Shown piece by piece: positions 25,451 to 37,569 of a stretch of DNA of 64,000 nucleotides (position 1 is the stretch's first letter; each line of letters starts with the position of its first letter). The stretch spans positions 558,001 through 622,000 of the forward strand of contig NZ_WTYG01000001.1 of NCBI RefSeq assembly GCF_009828015.1, written 5' to 3'. This DNA is from Qipengyuania citrea. GTDB taxonomy: Bacteria > Pseudomonadota > Alphaproteobacteria > Sphingomonadales > Sphingomonadaceae. The position numbers and the translations under genes are program-made. The notes below the pieces were generated by a model, which saw only the letters and a list, made by a program, of their open reading frames with translations, was not told the origin of the DNA and ran no database searches.

Positions 25451-27015
25451 TCGATCGTACCGGGGGGCTTCGACGTGTAGTCGTAGACCACGCGGTTGAT
25501 GCCCTGCACTTCGTTGATGATGCGCGTGGCCACCCGGCTGAGGAAGGCGCTGTCGAAGGGATAGACATCGGCCGTCATGCCATCGGTGCTGGTCACCGCG
25601 CGCAGGCCGCAGACGCTGTCATAGGTGCGGCTATCGCCCATCACGCCAACGGTCTTGACCGGCAGCAGCACGGCGAAGGCCTGCCAGATCGCGTCGTAGA
25701 GGCCCGCATTGCGGATTTCCTCGAGATAGATCGCATCGGCCTTGCGCAGGATGTCGCAGCGCTCCTTGGTGACTTCGCCGGGAATGCGGATCGCAAGGCC
25801 CGGGCCGGGGAAGGGATGCCGCCCGACGAAAATCTCGGGCAGGCCCAGTTCGCGGCCCAGTTCGCGCACCTCGTCCTTGAACAGTTCGCGCAAGGGTTCG
25901 ACCAGCTTCATGTTCATGCGTTCGGGCAGGCCGCCGACATTGTGGTGGCTCTTGATCGTGACCGAGGGCCCGCCGGTGAAGCTGACGCTTTCGATGACAT
26001 CGGGATAAAGCGTGCCCTGCGCGAGGAAATCGGCCCCGCCGATCTTCTTCGCTTCCGCCTCGAACAGGTCGATGAACGCGCCGCCGATGAACTTGCGCTT
26101 CTTTTCCGGATCGGTCTGGCCCGCCAGACCGCCGAGGAACCGCTCCTCCGCATTCACATGCACAAGCGGGATATTGTAATGGTCGCGGAACAGCGTCACG
26201 ACCTGTTCGGCCTCGTTCATCCGCATCAGCCCGTGATCGACGAAGACGCAGGTCAGCTGGTCGCCGATGGCTTCGTGGATGAGGACCGCGGCCACTGCCG
26301 AATCGACCCCGCCCGACAGGCCGCAGATCACCTTGCCGTCGCCGACCTGTTCGCGGATTTCCGCGATCTTGGTTTTGCGGAACTCGGCCATGGTCCAGTC
26401 GCCGGCGAGCCCGCAGACATGGCGCACGAAATTGGCCAGCAGCTTGCCGCCATCGGGCGTATGCGCCACTTCGGGGTGGAACTGGGTCCCGTAATACTTG
26501 CGCTTTTCATCGGCGATCACGGCGAAGGGCGCGCCATCGCTGGTGGCGACGATCCGGAAGCCGGGCGCGAACTGGGTGACCTTGTCGCCATGGCTCATCC
26601 ACACCTGGTGGCGTTCGCCGTTCTGCCACATGCCATCGAACAATGCGCATTGTTCGGTCACGGTCAGATAGGCGCGGCCGAATTCACCGCCCTCGCCGGT
26701 CTCGTGCCCGGGACGGACCTCGCCGCCAAGCTGCTGGGTCATGACCTGCTGGCCATAGCAGATGCCGAGGATCGGCAGGCCGCTGTCGAACAGCACCTGC
26801 GGGGCGCGCGGGCTGCCCTCGTCGCACACGCTGGCGGGTGAGCCCGACAGGATGATGCCCTTGGGCTTGAGCCGCTCGAACGCCTCTTCCGCCTGGGTGA
26901 AGGGCGCGATTTCGGAATAGACCCCTGCCTCGCGCACGCGGCGCGCGATGAGCTGGGTGACCTGGCTGCCGAAATCGACGATCAGGATGGAATCGGGGAG
27001 GTGTTCTGCCTGCAT
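25441..27015 (-). CDS. guaA: GMP synthase (glutamine-hydrolysing)
   Basis: 524 residues. It converts XMP to GMP with ATP and glutamine. The class I amidotransferase domain begins [20 protein letters not shown], and the nucleophile Cys86 is in GICYGQQ. The ATP-pyrophosphatase P-loop is [10 protein letters not shown] (about 234-243). The C-terminal dimerisation domain ends in the highly conserved PPGTIEWE. The ATG at 27015 is the family start. It leads a five-gene minus-strand run. Confidence 0.97.
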   Translation of the reverse strand: MQAEHLPDSILIVDFGSQVTQLIARRVREAGVYSEIAPFTQAEEAFERLKPKGIILSGSPASVCDEGSPRAPQVLFDSGLPILGICYGQQVMTQQLGGEVRPGHETGEGGEFGRAYLTVTEQCALFDGMWQNGERHQVWMSHGDKVTQFAPGFRIVATSDGAPFAVIADEKRKYYGTQFHPEVAHTPDGGKLLANFVRHVCGLAGDWTMAEFRKTKIAEIREQVGDGKVICGLSGGVDSAVAAVLIHEAIGDQLTCVFVDHGLMRMNEAEQVVTLFRDHYNIPLVHVNAEERFLGGLAGQTDPEKKRKFIGGAFIDLFEAEAKKIGGADFLAQGTLYPDVIESVSFTGGPSVTIKSHHNVGGLPERMNMKLVEPLRELFKDEVRELGRELGLPEIFVGRHPFPGPGLAIRIPGEVTKERCDILRKADAIYLEEIRNAGLYDAIWQAFAVLLPVKTVGVMGDSRTYDSVCGLRAVTSTDGMTADVYPFDSAFLSRVATRIINEVQGINRVVYDYTSKPPGTIEWE

Positions 27016-27226
27016 GGCGTTCCCGTTAAGGCCAGCGTGCGCCGCCTGTCCAGCATTCGCCTGCGGAGCATCGCAGACGGCCACCGGCCGATGCACAGGT
27101 GCATCGCTTTCAACACTATCCTGCGTATTTTGCACTTGCGAAGAGAAATGGTGCGGCGCACAACGATACACGAGAACAAACCACAGGATGTTTGAAGAGC
27201 GACAATACCTTCAACAGGAGACGCTC

Positions 27227-27538
27227 GTGAAAATTATCAACCTTCTCGCCGCCGGCCTCGCTGCTACCGCCCTGCTGGGTGCCCCCGCACAGGCGCTGTC
27301 GAAGCGCACCGAAGTCAGCATCGCGGTCGATTTCAATGACCTCGACCTGCGCGACCCCTCGCAGCTCGCCGAACTGCGCGACCGCGTCGATGCCGCAGCG
27401 CAAGCCGCCTGCACGCACCCCGAAGCGCTGTCCGTGAACGCTTTCTCCTACGATCGTCGCTGCAAGGCCTCGCTGGTTGCTTCGGCACAGCAGATGATCC
27501 GCCAGAAGGCCACCGCCACGCTCGCCAGCGCACGCTGA
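27227..27538 (+). CDS. UrcA family periplasmic protein
   Basis: 103 residues from a GTG with AGGAG 7-11 bases upstream. A signal peptide (KIINLLAAGLAATALLGAPAQA) is followed by the UrcA pattern: VSIAVDFNDLDLRDPSQLAEL, then RVDAAAQAACTHP, with a second Cys in DRRCKASL that likely forms a disulphide. UrcA proteins are abundant in sphingomonads; their function is unknown. It is divergent from guaA and ends at a clear terminator. Confidence 0.85.
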   Translation: MKIINLLAAGLAATALLGAPAQALSKRTEVSIAVDFNDLDLRDPSQLAELRDRVDAAAQAACTHPEALSVNAFSYDRRCKASLVASAQQMIRQKATATLASAR

Positions 27539-27556
27539 GCGAGCCGCTGGATGAAG

Positions 27557-27591
27557 ACCCGGTGTCGCCCGCCCGGCGGCACCGGGTTTCT
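27557..27591 (+). terminator. intrinsic terminator of the UrcA-like gene
   Basis: ACCCGGTG (27557-27564) pairs with CACCGGGT (27580-27587), followed by TTTCTC. It starts 18 bases after the stop. Confidence 0.7.
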
Positions 27592-27986
27592 CATGCCCGG
27601 AAGGCAGTGCGCATCGCACTCAGGGGCCGAGCCAGTATATTTTTGCAATGAGACAGTTGGCGAATTGCGTTGCGCAATTCGCAACATGTTTCAAAGTTTT
27701 CTCACTTTCGTTCGCGGCCGCGCACGATTATTACCAGCCTCACAGCCGGACGGTGACCCCTGACACTCCCGTCCCGGACGAGTTACAGTTGCAGCGGTCC
27801 CCCAAGCAACCGCTGCTTCTGGCCTTCCTCGCCACCCGCGGCCGGCCTTCCAGGCCCCCCGCACCGGCGAGGCGATATGGCAGCGAGTAGAGACGCGGCC
27901 GCCGACATTCCTCTCCCTCCCCCCAAGAAGTCGGTGCCGCGTCTCGAAACGCTGCGCCCCGCCGCAGCAAAAGGACCGGGCGCCGC
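27592..27986. other. non-coding spacer of about 400 bases between convergent genes
   Basis: This spacer is downstream of both flanking genes and is longer than a terminator needs. It has an A/T-rich part (27635-27715) holding the inverted repeat at 27656-27685. No convincing gene is visible; short open frames lack ribosome sites. A small RNA or the trace of a lost gene is possible. Confidence 0.4.
27656..27685. repeat. inverted repeat in the 27.6 kb spacer
   Basis: GCGAATTGCG (27660-27669) and CGCAATTCGC (27673-27682) are perfect complements with spacer TTG. Outside them GTTG and CAAC extend the pairing with one unpaired G. It could be an operator or an RNA hairpin. Confidence 0.5.
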
Positions 27987-29540
27987 CTAGTCGGGCGCAC
28001 CGCGCCGTGCGGCTTCCTCGCGCAGATCGATCTTGAGCAGTTTGCCGATATGGCTGCGGGGCATTTCGTCGATCGCATGCAGCTGCGCCAGCCGCTGGGT
28101 CTTGCCCAGCCGCGCATTGACCGCTTCGCGAATCGCCTCGCAGCCGCGCGCCTGCGGCGTCAGCGTGACGAAGCCGACCGGCGTTTCGCCCCAGCGTTCG
28201 CTCGGCATGCCGATCACCGCGGCTTCCACCACGTCGGGTTCCTTCGCCAGTTCGTCCTCGAGATCGACGGGGAAAATATTGAACCCGCCCGAAATGATCA
28301 TGTCCTTCGCGCGGCCGACCAGTTCGACGAAACCGTCGGCATCGACGCGGCCGATATCGCCCATCCGCTGCCAGGTCTCGCCGGTTTCCGGGTCGGTCCA
28401 ATAGCCTTCGCGCGTCTTGTCGGGCTGGTTCTTGTACCCCGCCATCATGGTCTGGCTGCGCCCGATCAGATTGCCCGCTTCGCCCGCCGCCACCGGCCTG
28501 TCGTCATCGTCGAGCACGCGGAGCTCGCTGCCCGGCGCCGGGCGTCCGACCGTATGCAACTTGTCGGGAAACTTGTGCGCTTCGAGCAGGCAGACCACGC
28601 CGCCTTCGGTCATCGAATAGATCTCGATCAACGCGCCGGGCATCCGCGCCAGAACCTCGCGCTTGAGGTCCGCCGGGAACGGCGCCGAGGTGCAGTATTT
28701 CAACTGCAGCGCGGACAGGTCGAATTCGTCGAAGCGCGGTTCCTGCATCAGCCGGCGGTATTGCACCGGCACCAGCATGGTGACGGTGGTGCGGTCGTCC
28801 TGCGCCCATTCGAGCCAGCGCAGTACGTCGAACTTGCGCATGACGCGCACCGTCCCGCCTGCCAGCAGCGCGGGCAGGAAGACTACCATCGTGGTGTTCG
28901 AATAGAGCGGCGTCGAGGCCAGCGTCCGTGCGGGCAGGCCGTTCTCGCGCCAGCTGGCCGCGGTCGCCGCGAACTGGCGCCAGCGCATCTGGTGCGAATG
29001 GACGATGCCCTTGGGCGTACCCGTCGTGCCCGAGGAATAGATGATGTTGAACGGATCGCCGGGCTGCGGATCGCAAGCGGGAGCCTGCGTGCCGGCGGGG
29101 GCCATCCACGCGTCGAGTTCTTCGTCGAGCACGATGCGGCGCATCCCGGGGAAACTGTCTTCGCCCAGTTCGGCCAGCTTGGACCGGTCGATGAAGATAT
29201 GCGCCGCGCCCGAATCGCGCGCCATCCCGGCAAGTTGCGCGGCGCTTGCGCTGGTGGTCAGCGGCGCGGCCACGCCGCCGGCGCGCACCGCGGCCAGGAA
29301 CACCAGCGCATAGGGAATCGAGGAATAGCCGAGGATCGCGACCGATTGCCCGCGTTCCAGCCCGTCGGCCACCAGCCGTGCGGCCAGCCGTTCGACCCGG
29401 TCCCCCAGTGCCGCCCAGCTCAGCTCGCCGGTATCGTCGCGCAAGGCGATCTGGTCGCCCAGCGCCGCGGCATTGCTGCCGATCATTTGCGCAAAGCTGC
29501 CGAAAGGCGCGGCCAGCGCGCCATCTTGTGTCTCTCCCAT
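27987..29540 (-). CDS. acyl-CoA synthetase (AMP-binding)
   Basis: 517 residues. An adenylate-forming ligase that activates a carboxylic acid with ATP and CoA. ATP loop: FNIIYSSGTTGTPKG. Acyl/AMP region: EIYSMTEGG. Hinge and C-terminal core: WQRMGDIGRVDADGFVELVGR and DMIISGGFNIFPVDLED. The catalytic Lys lies near the C-terminus in IGKLLKIDLRE. Medium- or long-chain fatty acid is the usual substrate; specificity is unknown. It starts 32 bases after the ZIP-like transporter gene on the same strand. Confidence 0.85.
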   Translation of the reverse strand: MGETQDGALAAPFGSFAQMIGSNAAALGDQIALRDDTGELSWAALGDRVERLAARLVADGLERGQSVAILGYSSIPYALVFLAAVRAGGVAAPLTTSASAAQLAGMARDSGAAHIFIDRSKLAELGEDSFPGMRRIVLDEELDAWMAPAGTQAPACDPQPGDPFNIIYSSGTTGTPKGIVHSHQMRWRQFAATAASWRENGLPARTLASTPLYSNTTMVVFLPALLAGGTVRVMRKFDVLRWLEWAQDDRTTVTMLVPVQYRRLMQEPRFDEFDLSALQLKYCTSAPFPADLKREVLARMPGALIEIYSMTEGGVVCLLEAHKFPDKLHTVGRPAPGSELRVLDDDDRPVAAGEAGNLIGRSQTMMAGYKNQPDKTREGYWTDPETGETWQRMGDIGRVDADGFVELVGRAKDMIISGGFNIFPVDLEDELAKEPDVVEAAVIGMPSERWGETPVGFVTLTPQARGCEAIREAVNARLGKTQRLAQLHAIDEMPRSHIGKLLKIDLREEAARRGAPD

Positions 29541-29572
29541 GCGCGGCACCCTATCGCCGCGCGCGCGGCTGT

Positions 29573-30277
29573 CTAGCCGCCCGTGAGGCTGCCGAGCGAA
29601 AAGGCGAGGATGACGCCCAGCGCCGTGGCGATGCCCGCCCAGTGCCGATCCTCGCGGAAGGCCTGCGGGAAGACCTCGGTCGCAAGGCTGGCGACCACCG
29701 CGCCGGCGGCGAAGCAGCGAATGACCGCGAGGGCATCCTCGCCCACGCCTGCAAGCGCCAGATTGCCGACAATCGCGGCCAGCGACAGCAGGATCGCGGT
29801 TCCCAGCCACAGCAGCATGACCTTGCCCCGCCCATGCCCGCCCGACACCATCGCGCGCGCACCGCCGGCGGCTTCGGGCAGGTTGGACAGCAGGATGGAG
29901 CCCGCCAGCGCGGCAACTTCGGCCCCGCCCACGCCGATCAGCGCGACGCCGAGCGCGAGGTTCTCGGGGATCCCGTCGAGCGTGATCGCCGCCAGCAGGC
30001 CCCCGCCATCGTCGGGCCCCCATCTCTCGTCGATCAGATAGTCGGCGAAGGCGAATACGACGGCCCCGGCGGCAACCCCGAGCATGGCATGGAACACGCT
30101 TGCCGTCTCGATCGAGGGTTCGATCAGTTCGGTGGTGACCGACAACAGCAGCGCACCACCGGCCAGCGCGACCAGAAAGCCTTCGAGCCGTTCGGGCAGC
30201 TTGCCGTAGATGCCCCAGGCGGCGCCGGCGACCAGCGCGCCCGACACCACCAGCACCACGGCCAGCAGCATCAGCAT
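29573..30277 (-). CDS. ZIP-family-like metal transporter with altered metal motifs
   Basis: 234 residues and eight hydrophobic segments in ZIP arrangement. The helix IV motif, normally HNxPEG, reads DGIPEN (101-106). The helix V motif, normally HExxxE, reads SNLPEA (131-136). The Pro-Glu pairs are kept, but the histidines are not. It may prefer a different ion, or act as a regulator rather than a zinc importer. The ATG at 30277 overlaps the end of sdaA by seven bases. Confidence 0.75.
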   Translation of the reverse strand: MLMLLAVVLVVSGALVAGAAWGIYGKLPERLEGFLVALAGGALLLSVTTELIEPSIETASVFHAMLGVAAGAVVFAFADYLIDERWGPDDGGGLLAAITLDGIPENLALGVALIGVGGAEVAALAGSILLSNLPEAAGGARAMVSGGHGRGKVMLLWLGTAILLSLAAIVGNLALAGVGEDALAVIRCFAAGAVVASLATEVFPQAFREDRHWAGIATALGVILAFSLGSLTGG

Positions 30278-31656
30278 TCGATCACATTGACCGCCAGCCC
30301 GCCCTGGCTGGTTTCCTTGTACTTGCTCGACATGTCGAGCCCGGTCTGGCGCATCGTCTCGATCACTTGGTCGAGGCTGACGCGCGCATCGGTTTCGGGC
30401 CGGTGCAGTGCCAGCCGTGCGGCGTTGACCGCCTTGACCGCACCGATGGCATTGCGCTCGATGCACGGGACCTGGACCAGCCCGCCGACGGGATCGCAGG
30501 TCAGTCCGAGATTGTGCTCCATGCCGATTTCCGCCGCACTGGCGACCTGCGCGGGCGATGCGCCCCACAGCGCGGCGAGCCCGCCCGCCGCCATCGAGCA
30601 CGCCACGCCGACTTCGCCCTGGCAGCCCATTTCGGCGCCCGAAATGCTCGCGCGCTGCTTGTAGAGCAGGCCGATCGCGCCCGCGGTCAGCAGGAAGGTC
30701 CGGCGGCTTTCGCCGCAGGCATCGTCTTCCGCGGTGACGCAATAGAAGCGGATCACCGCGGGGATGATCCCCGCCGCGCCATTGGTCGGCGCAGTGACGA
30801 CGCGCCCGCCCGCGGCGTTTTCCTCGTTCACTGCCATGGCGTAGCAATTGAGCCAGTCGAACAATTGCTCGCGCTCGTTCGATTGCGGATTGGCCGACAG
30901 CTTGTCCCACAGATCGGGTGCCCGCCGCGCCACCTTGAGGCCGCCGGGAAGGATGCCCCGCTGGTGCAGGCCGCGATCGACGCACTGGTCCATCGCGGCA
31001 GCGATCCGGTCGAGCCCTTCGAGAGTCCGCTCGCGCGGCCGGAAGGCATCCTCATTGGCGAGGATCAGCTCGGCGATCGAAAGATCGGTCCGCGCGCATT
31101 CGGCCAACAGCTCTTCGGCCGAACCGAAATCGTGCGGCACCCGTGTGCCCGTGTTGATCCGGTCGTCCTTCGGCTTGCGGCGGAGCTGCGCTTCGGAAGC
31201 GACGAAGCCGCCGCCGGTCGAATAATAGGTCCGCCGCGACAGTGGCGCGCCGTCGGCATCGAACGCCTCCAGCTGCATGCCGTTGGGATGCAAGTCCGGA
31301 ATGACATGCCCCGCGAGATCGATATCCGTAGCGGGATCGAACGCGATGTCCTGCCTGCCGCCGAGCATCAACCGGCCGTGCGTGCGTACGCGTTCCAGCG
31401 CGGCAGCGGCCTTGTCGGGGCAGGTCGTGTCGGGCGCGAAGCCGATCAGCCCCAGGATGCTGGCATCAACGGTGCCGTGCCCCACTCCGGTAAGCGCCAG
31501 CGATCCCTGCAGTTCGACCGCAATCCGGGCAGTGCGCTCCAGCTTGCCGGCCTTGGCCAGCGCCCGCACGAAAGTGCGCGCGATGCGCATCGGCCCGACC
31601 GTGTGCGAGGAGGACGGGCCGATCCCGATCCGGAAGATGTCGAGCACCGAAAGCAT
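30271..31656 (-). CDS. sdaA: L-serine ammonia-lyase (iron-sulfur, single chain)
   Basis: 461 residues. It deaminates L-serine to pyruvate. The N-terminal beta domain starts [22 protein letters not shown]. The alpha domain contains [25 protein letters not shown] and [17 protein letters not shown], with Cys residues that ligate the [4Fe-4S] cluster together with [12 protein letters not shown]. The ATG at 31656 is the family start. It is divergent from gyrB (119 bases). Confidence 0.95.
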   Translation of the reverse strand: MLSVLDIFRIGIGPSSSHTVGPMRIARTFVRALAKAGKLERTARIAVELQGSLALTGVGHGTVDASILGLIGFAPDTTCPDKAAAALERVRTHGRLMLGGRQDIAFDPATDIDLAGHVIPDLHPNGMQLEAFDADGAPLSRRTYYSTGGGFVASEAQLRRKPKDDRINTGTRVPHDFGSAEELLAECARTDLSIAELILANEDAFRPRERTLEGLDRIAAAMDQCVDRGLHQRGILPGGLKVARRAPDLWDKLSANPQSNEREQLFDWLNCYAMAVNEENAAGGRVVTAPTNGAAGIIPAVIRFYCVTAEDDACGESRRTFLLTAGAIGLLYKQRASISGAEMGCQGEVGVACSMAAGGLAALWGASPAQVASAAEIGMEHNLGLTCDPVGGLVQVPCIERNAIGAVKAVNAARLALHRPETDARVSLDQVIETMRQTGLDMSSKYKETSQGGLAVNVIEC

Positions 31657-31733
31657 GGCCGCGAGATGCGCTTTCCCCGCCGGTAAATCAACCGGTTGCA
31701 GACGAAACCGGGTGCGCGGCAAACTGTGGGTAA

Positions 31734-34316
<2,583 letters not shown>

Positions 34317-34321
34317 TCGAG

Positions 34322-35389
34322 ATGGGCGGGGGGCGTCCGACCGGATCGCTCGAGCAGGGGGGGTTCCTGCTCTTCCTCGCGCTCGTGTCGGCCGCACTGA
34401 TCGCGATCGTGCTCCCCTTTGCCCGTTCACTGCTGTGGGCGGCGCTGGCAGCGATCATGTTCCAGCCCCTCTACCGCTGGTTCCTTGCAAAGCGGCCCGA
34501 CAAGGATAGCCAGGCCGCGCTGGCGAGCCTGGTGGTGATCCTGTTCGCCGTCGTCCTGCCCGCGCTGTGGATCGGCAGCGCCGTTGTCGACGAAGCGGCG
34601 GGGCTGTTCGTCGCCCTGCGCGACGGCGATATCGATGTGGCGCTCTATTTCGAAGAGGTGTTCGACGCGCTCCCGGCCAATATTCAGGCCTCGCTGGCGC
34701 GCGCCGGACTGGGCGACCTGGGCGCTGTCCAGGCACGCGCGACCGCCTTTGTCCAGGCCAGCCTCGGCATCATCGCGGCGCAGGCCCTCGCAATCGGGGG
34801 CAGCGTGTTCGGTTTCGCGATCGGTTTCGCGATCGCGCTCTATGTTGGCTTCTTCCTGCTGCGCGACGGGCGGGCGATCGGCGACACGATCCTCGCCGCG
34901 CTGCCGATGGAACGCGGCGTCGCCGACCGGCTCGCAGAACGCTTTCTCGTCATCGTGCGCGCGACGATCAAGGGATCGGTCGTCGTCGGGCTGGTCCAGG
35001 GCGCCCTCGGCGCGCTGACATTCTGGATCGTGGGGATCCCATCGGTCCTGCTGCTCGGCGTGGTTATGGCAATCGCCTCGCTGCTTCCCGCGCTCGGCCC
35101 GGCGATCGTATGGGTGCCCGCCGCGATCTACCTGCTGGCGACCGGCGCGATCTGGCAGGGCGTGGTGGTGATCGTCTCGGGGGTCGCGCTGATCGGCATG
35201 ATCGACAACATCCTGCGCCCGATCCTCGTCGGACGCGACACCGGCATTCCCGACTGGTTGATCCTTGTCACCACGCTGGGCGGTATCGCGCTGATCGGCC
35301 TGTCGGGGATCGTGGTCGGGCCGCTGGTCTGCGGGCTGTTCCTCGCCGCCTGGGGGATCTTCGCCGAACAGCGCGCTGCCCGCGGCTAG
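34322..35389 (+). CDS. AI-2E family (PerM-like) permease
   Basis: 355 residues and about seven membrane segments, with a large soluble loop between helices 3 and 4 (about residues 95-150). The C-terminal GIPDWLILVTTLGGIALIGLSGIVVGPL is the family hallmark. Members export diverse solutes including autoinducer-2-like compounds or sodium; the substrate is unknown. It begins 5 bases after gyrB and is probably co-transcribed. Confidence 0.85.
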   Translation: MGGGRPTGSLEQGGFLLFLALVSAALIAIVLPFARSLLWAALAAIMFQPLYRWFLAKRPDKDSQAALASLVVILFAVVLPALWIGSAVVDEAAGLFVALRDGDIDVALYFEEVFDALPANIQASLARAGLGDLGAVQARATAFVQASLGIIAAQALAIGGSVFGFAIGFAIALYVGFFLLRDGRAIGDTILAALPMERGVADRLAERFLVIVRATIKGSVVVGLVQGALGALTFWIVGIPSVLLLGVVMAIASLLPALGPAIVWVPAAIYLLATGAIWQGVVVIVSGVALIGMIDNILRPILVGRDTGIPDWLILVTTLGGIALIGLSGIVVGPLVCGLFLAAWGIFAEQRAARG

Positions 35390-35404
35390 CGCCCGCGCAG
35401 CAGG

Positions 35405-36031
35405 TCAGGCCGCGCGAATATCCTGCGTACCGCGCGCGCCGCCATCGCGGCTGTCGAGCCCGTCGAAGATCGCGCCGACGATCAGGCCCAGTTTCTCCTC
35501 GCTCAGCCGGTCGTCGACCACCGCGATGAGATAGGGCTGCAGATAGCAGCTCACCATCTGGTTGATGATCGACATGGCAGTATCGACCTCGAGCCCTTTG
35601 AGATAGCCTTCGGCCTGCGCTTCGGCGATCAGTTCGCACAGATAGTGGTCGGCCAGGTCGATATAGCTGCGGGCATAGTCGAAATAGCGTTCGCCCATCT
35701 CGACATAGAGGTTGAACGTCGCCGGGTCGTCGCGGAAATTGCGGTGCAGCAGCCGATAGCGGCGGGCGAAGAATTCATACATCTTGCGCGGCGGCGGCAG
35801 GTCGGACGCCATCACCTCGTCCATCACTGCCAGCTTGGGGGCGAACCATTCGGCGGTCACCGCTTCGAGCAGGTCGCTTTCCTCGGGGAACACCGCGTCG
35901 ATCCGCGCCCGCGCCACGCTCAGCTCGGCCGCCAGCCGCGTGCGCGAAACCTCTTCGCCCTTGCGTTCCATAAGCGCCATCGCTTCGCGCGCGAAGCGGC
36001 GACGCAATTCGTCGATTTCGTTCTCGCTCAT
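35405..36031 (-). CDS. TetR family transcriptional regulator
   Basis: 208 residues. N-terminal helix-turn-helix with EIDELRRRFAREAMALMERKG then VSRTRLAAELSVARARIDAVFPEESDLLEAVTAEWF. A helical ligand-binding domain fills the rest and matches the larger TetR class. The effector is unknown. A 14-base inverted repeat (36069-36082) lies 38 bases before its start and may be its operator, controlling itself. The DUF1295 gene ends just upstream on the same strand. Confidence 0.85.
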   Translation of the reverse strand: MSENEIDELRRRFAREAMALMERKGEEVSRTRLAAELSVARARIDAVFPEESDLLEAVTAEWFAPKLAVMDEVMASDLPPPRKMYEFFARRYRLLHRNFRDDPATFNLYVEMGERYFDYARSYIDLADHYLCELIAEAQAEGYLKGLEVDTAMSIINQMVSCYLQPYLIAVVDDRLSEEKLGLIVGAIFDGLDSRDGGARGTQDIRAA

Positions 36032-36068
36032 GCCGGCGCGTTCCCTACTCCGCTCATCCCGCAAATTA

Positions 36069-36095
36069 GGCACGGACGTGCCGGGGTTAAACCCC
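36069..36095. promoter_or_regulatory. paired inverted repeats upstream of the TetR gene
   Basis: GGCACG-GA-CGTGCC (36069-36082) abuts GGGGTT-A-AACCCC (36083-36095). The first could be the TetR operator. The second could be an operator half or a short terminator for the upstream gene. Confidence 0.4.
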
Positions 36096-36103
36096 CCATG
36101 CGG

Positions 36104-36907
36104 CTAGCCGGCGGATTTCTTCGGCGGGAGCGGGAAGAAGGCCGACGTCCGCGCCTTGTAGGCCGCATAGCCCGGCCGCGATTTCTTCATCCCGCCTTCG
36201 AGCAGCGGGGCGCCCGACCAGCGGGTGAGCGTGAAGGTCAGGAACAGCGGCCCGATCACGGTCGCCGCTGCCACCCACCAGCCCGCCGAAGCGGCCGCGA
36301 TCCAGATGCCCCACCAGACGCAGGCATCGCCGAAATAATTGGGGTGGCGGGTATAGCGCCACAGCCCGCGGTCCATCACCTGGCCTGCATTGGCCGGATC
36401 CGCCTTGAACCGCGCAAGCTGCCAGTCGCCGACCCATTCGAAGAGGATCCCCACCAGCCACAGCGCGGCGCCGACCAGCGCCAGCCCGCTGAGCGGCGTG
36501 AGCGAGCCGGCTTCGAGAATGCCGTATTGCGCGGGGCTGGAGACGATGAACAGCAGTACCGACTGGCCGAGGAAGACCTTGGTCAGCGCCGCCACCGCGA
36601 ACCGGCCCTGTTCGCGGTCCTTCGCCAGCATGCGCCGATAGCGCTTGTCCTCGCCCTCGCGGCGCCAGCGGATCAGCAGGTGGAGCGCGAGCCGGGCGCC
36701 CCAGATCACCGCCATCGCCATCAGCAGCGTGGCCAGTGCGCCGGGTTCGTAGAGCCGCAGCCAGCTGACCAGCGCCAACAGGGCCATCCCGCCGCCCCAG
36801 AAGGCATCGACGAAACTGACATCGCCGATCTGCACCGCGACCACCCACAGGATCAGGGCCAGACCAAGCAGGATCACGAAATTCGCGAGCAGCGATTCAA
36901 CTATCAC
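36104..36907 (-). CDS. DUF1295 membrane protein (steroid 5-alpha-reductase/ICMT-like)
   Basis: 267 residues with about six membrane segments. The C-terminal part GLWRYTRHPNYFGDACVWWG, then PLFLTFTLTRWSGAPLLEGGM, is the DUF1295 signature and binds NADPH or a similar cofactor in related reductases. The natural substrate is unknown. Its start overlaps the end of the upstream acyltransferase gene by 11 bases. Confidence 0.85.
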   Translation of the reverse strand: MIVESLLANFVILLGLALILWVVAVQIGDVSFVDAFWGGGMALLALVSWLRLYEPGALATLLMAMAVIWGARLALHLLIRWRREGEDKRYRRMLAKDREQGRFAVAALTKVFLGQSVLLFIVSSPAQYGILEAGSLTPLSGLALVGAALWLVGILFEWVGDWQLARFKADPANAGQVMDRGLWRYTRHPNYFGDACVWWGIWIAAASAGWWVAAATVIGPLFLTFTLTRWSGAPLLEGGMKKSRPGYAAYKARTSAFFPLPPKKSAG

Positions 36908-37523
36908 GCGTTTTCTCCTTCAGCGTAAGGGCGTGGTTTTCCAGCGCGGCGAACCGGTCGCAATCGGGGCGCTTCTCGCGGTAGAAGGCCGCCAGCCGCG
37001 CGAGGTCTGCCGCATAGTCGCCGGTCGGCACGATCGCTTCGCCGATGCCGCCGCGCATGGTGGCATTGTCGACCCAGGCGGGCACGATCGGCACGCCCGC
37101 TGCCATGGCGATATGGTAGAAACCGGTTTTCCATTCGCCCCTGAAGGTCCGCGATCCCTCGGGCGCGATGACCAGCGCCAGATCGTCTGACCGCGCGAAC
37201 GCCGCTGCCACCTGTTCGACGTAATTGCCGCTTTTCGAGCGTTCGACCGGGACCCCGCCCATATCGAGCATGAACCGGGTCATCGGCCATTTGAACAGGC
37301 TCGACTTGCCGATGAAATTGGGCCGTATGCCCAGCTCGTGCGTCGCGCCGAGGAAGAAGATGAAATCCCAGTTCGACGTGTGCGGCGCGCCGAGAATGAT
37401 GAATTTGTCGCAGTCCGGCCGACGGCCTTCGAGCGTCCAGCCCTTCCAGCGATACAGGGCGAGCAGAATGCGCCGCACCAGACGGCTCAGCAGCGAGGGC
37501 CGGCGGTTCGGATCGGTCGGCAT
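36897..37523 (-). CDS. PlsC-like 1-acyl-glycerol-3-phosphate acyltransferase family protein
   Basis: 208 residues. The catalytic HX4D motif is HTSNWD (His48, Asp53). Further acyltransferase blocks are FIGKSSLFKWPMTRFMLDMGGVPVERS and VIAPEGSRTFRGEWKTGFYHIA. It lacks a long transmembrane anchor, so it is probably a peripheral enzyme acylating a lipid or a lipid-like acceptor; phosphatidic acid synthesis is not certain. The ATG at 37523 has GGGGAGAGACC upstream. Confidence 0.85.
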   Translation of the reverse strand: MPTDPNRRPSLLSRLVRRILLALYRWKGWTLEGRRPDCDKFIILGAPHTSNWDFIFFLGATHELGIRPNFIGKSSLFKWPMTRFMLDMGGVPVERSKSGNYVEQVAAAFARSDDLALVIAPEGSRTFRGEWKTGFYHIAMAAGVPIVPAWVDNATMRGGIGEAIVPTGDYAADLARLAAFYREKRPDCDRFAALENHALTLKEKTRDS

Positions 37524-37569
37524 GGTCTCTCCCCGCTTCCGCCTAGCACAAGCCCGGCGGATTGCGAGA

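Noticed and set aside
27648..27890. 80-residue plus-strand frame in the 27.6 kb spacer
   Set aside because: No Shine-Dalgarno sequence; the frame crosses an inverted repeat and ends in low-complexity Pro/Arg.
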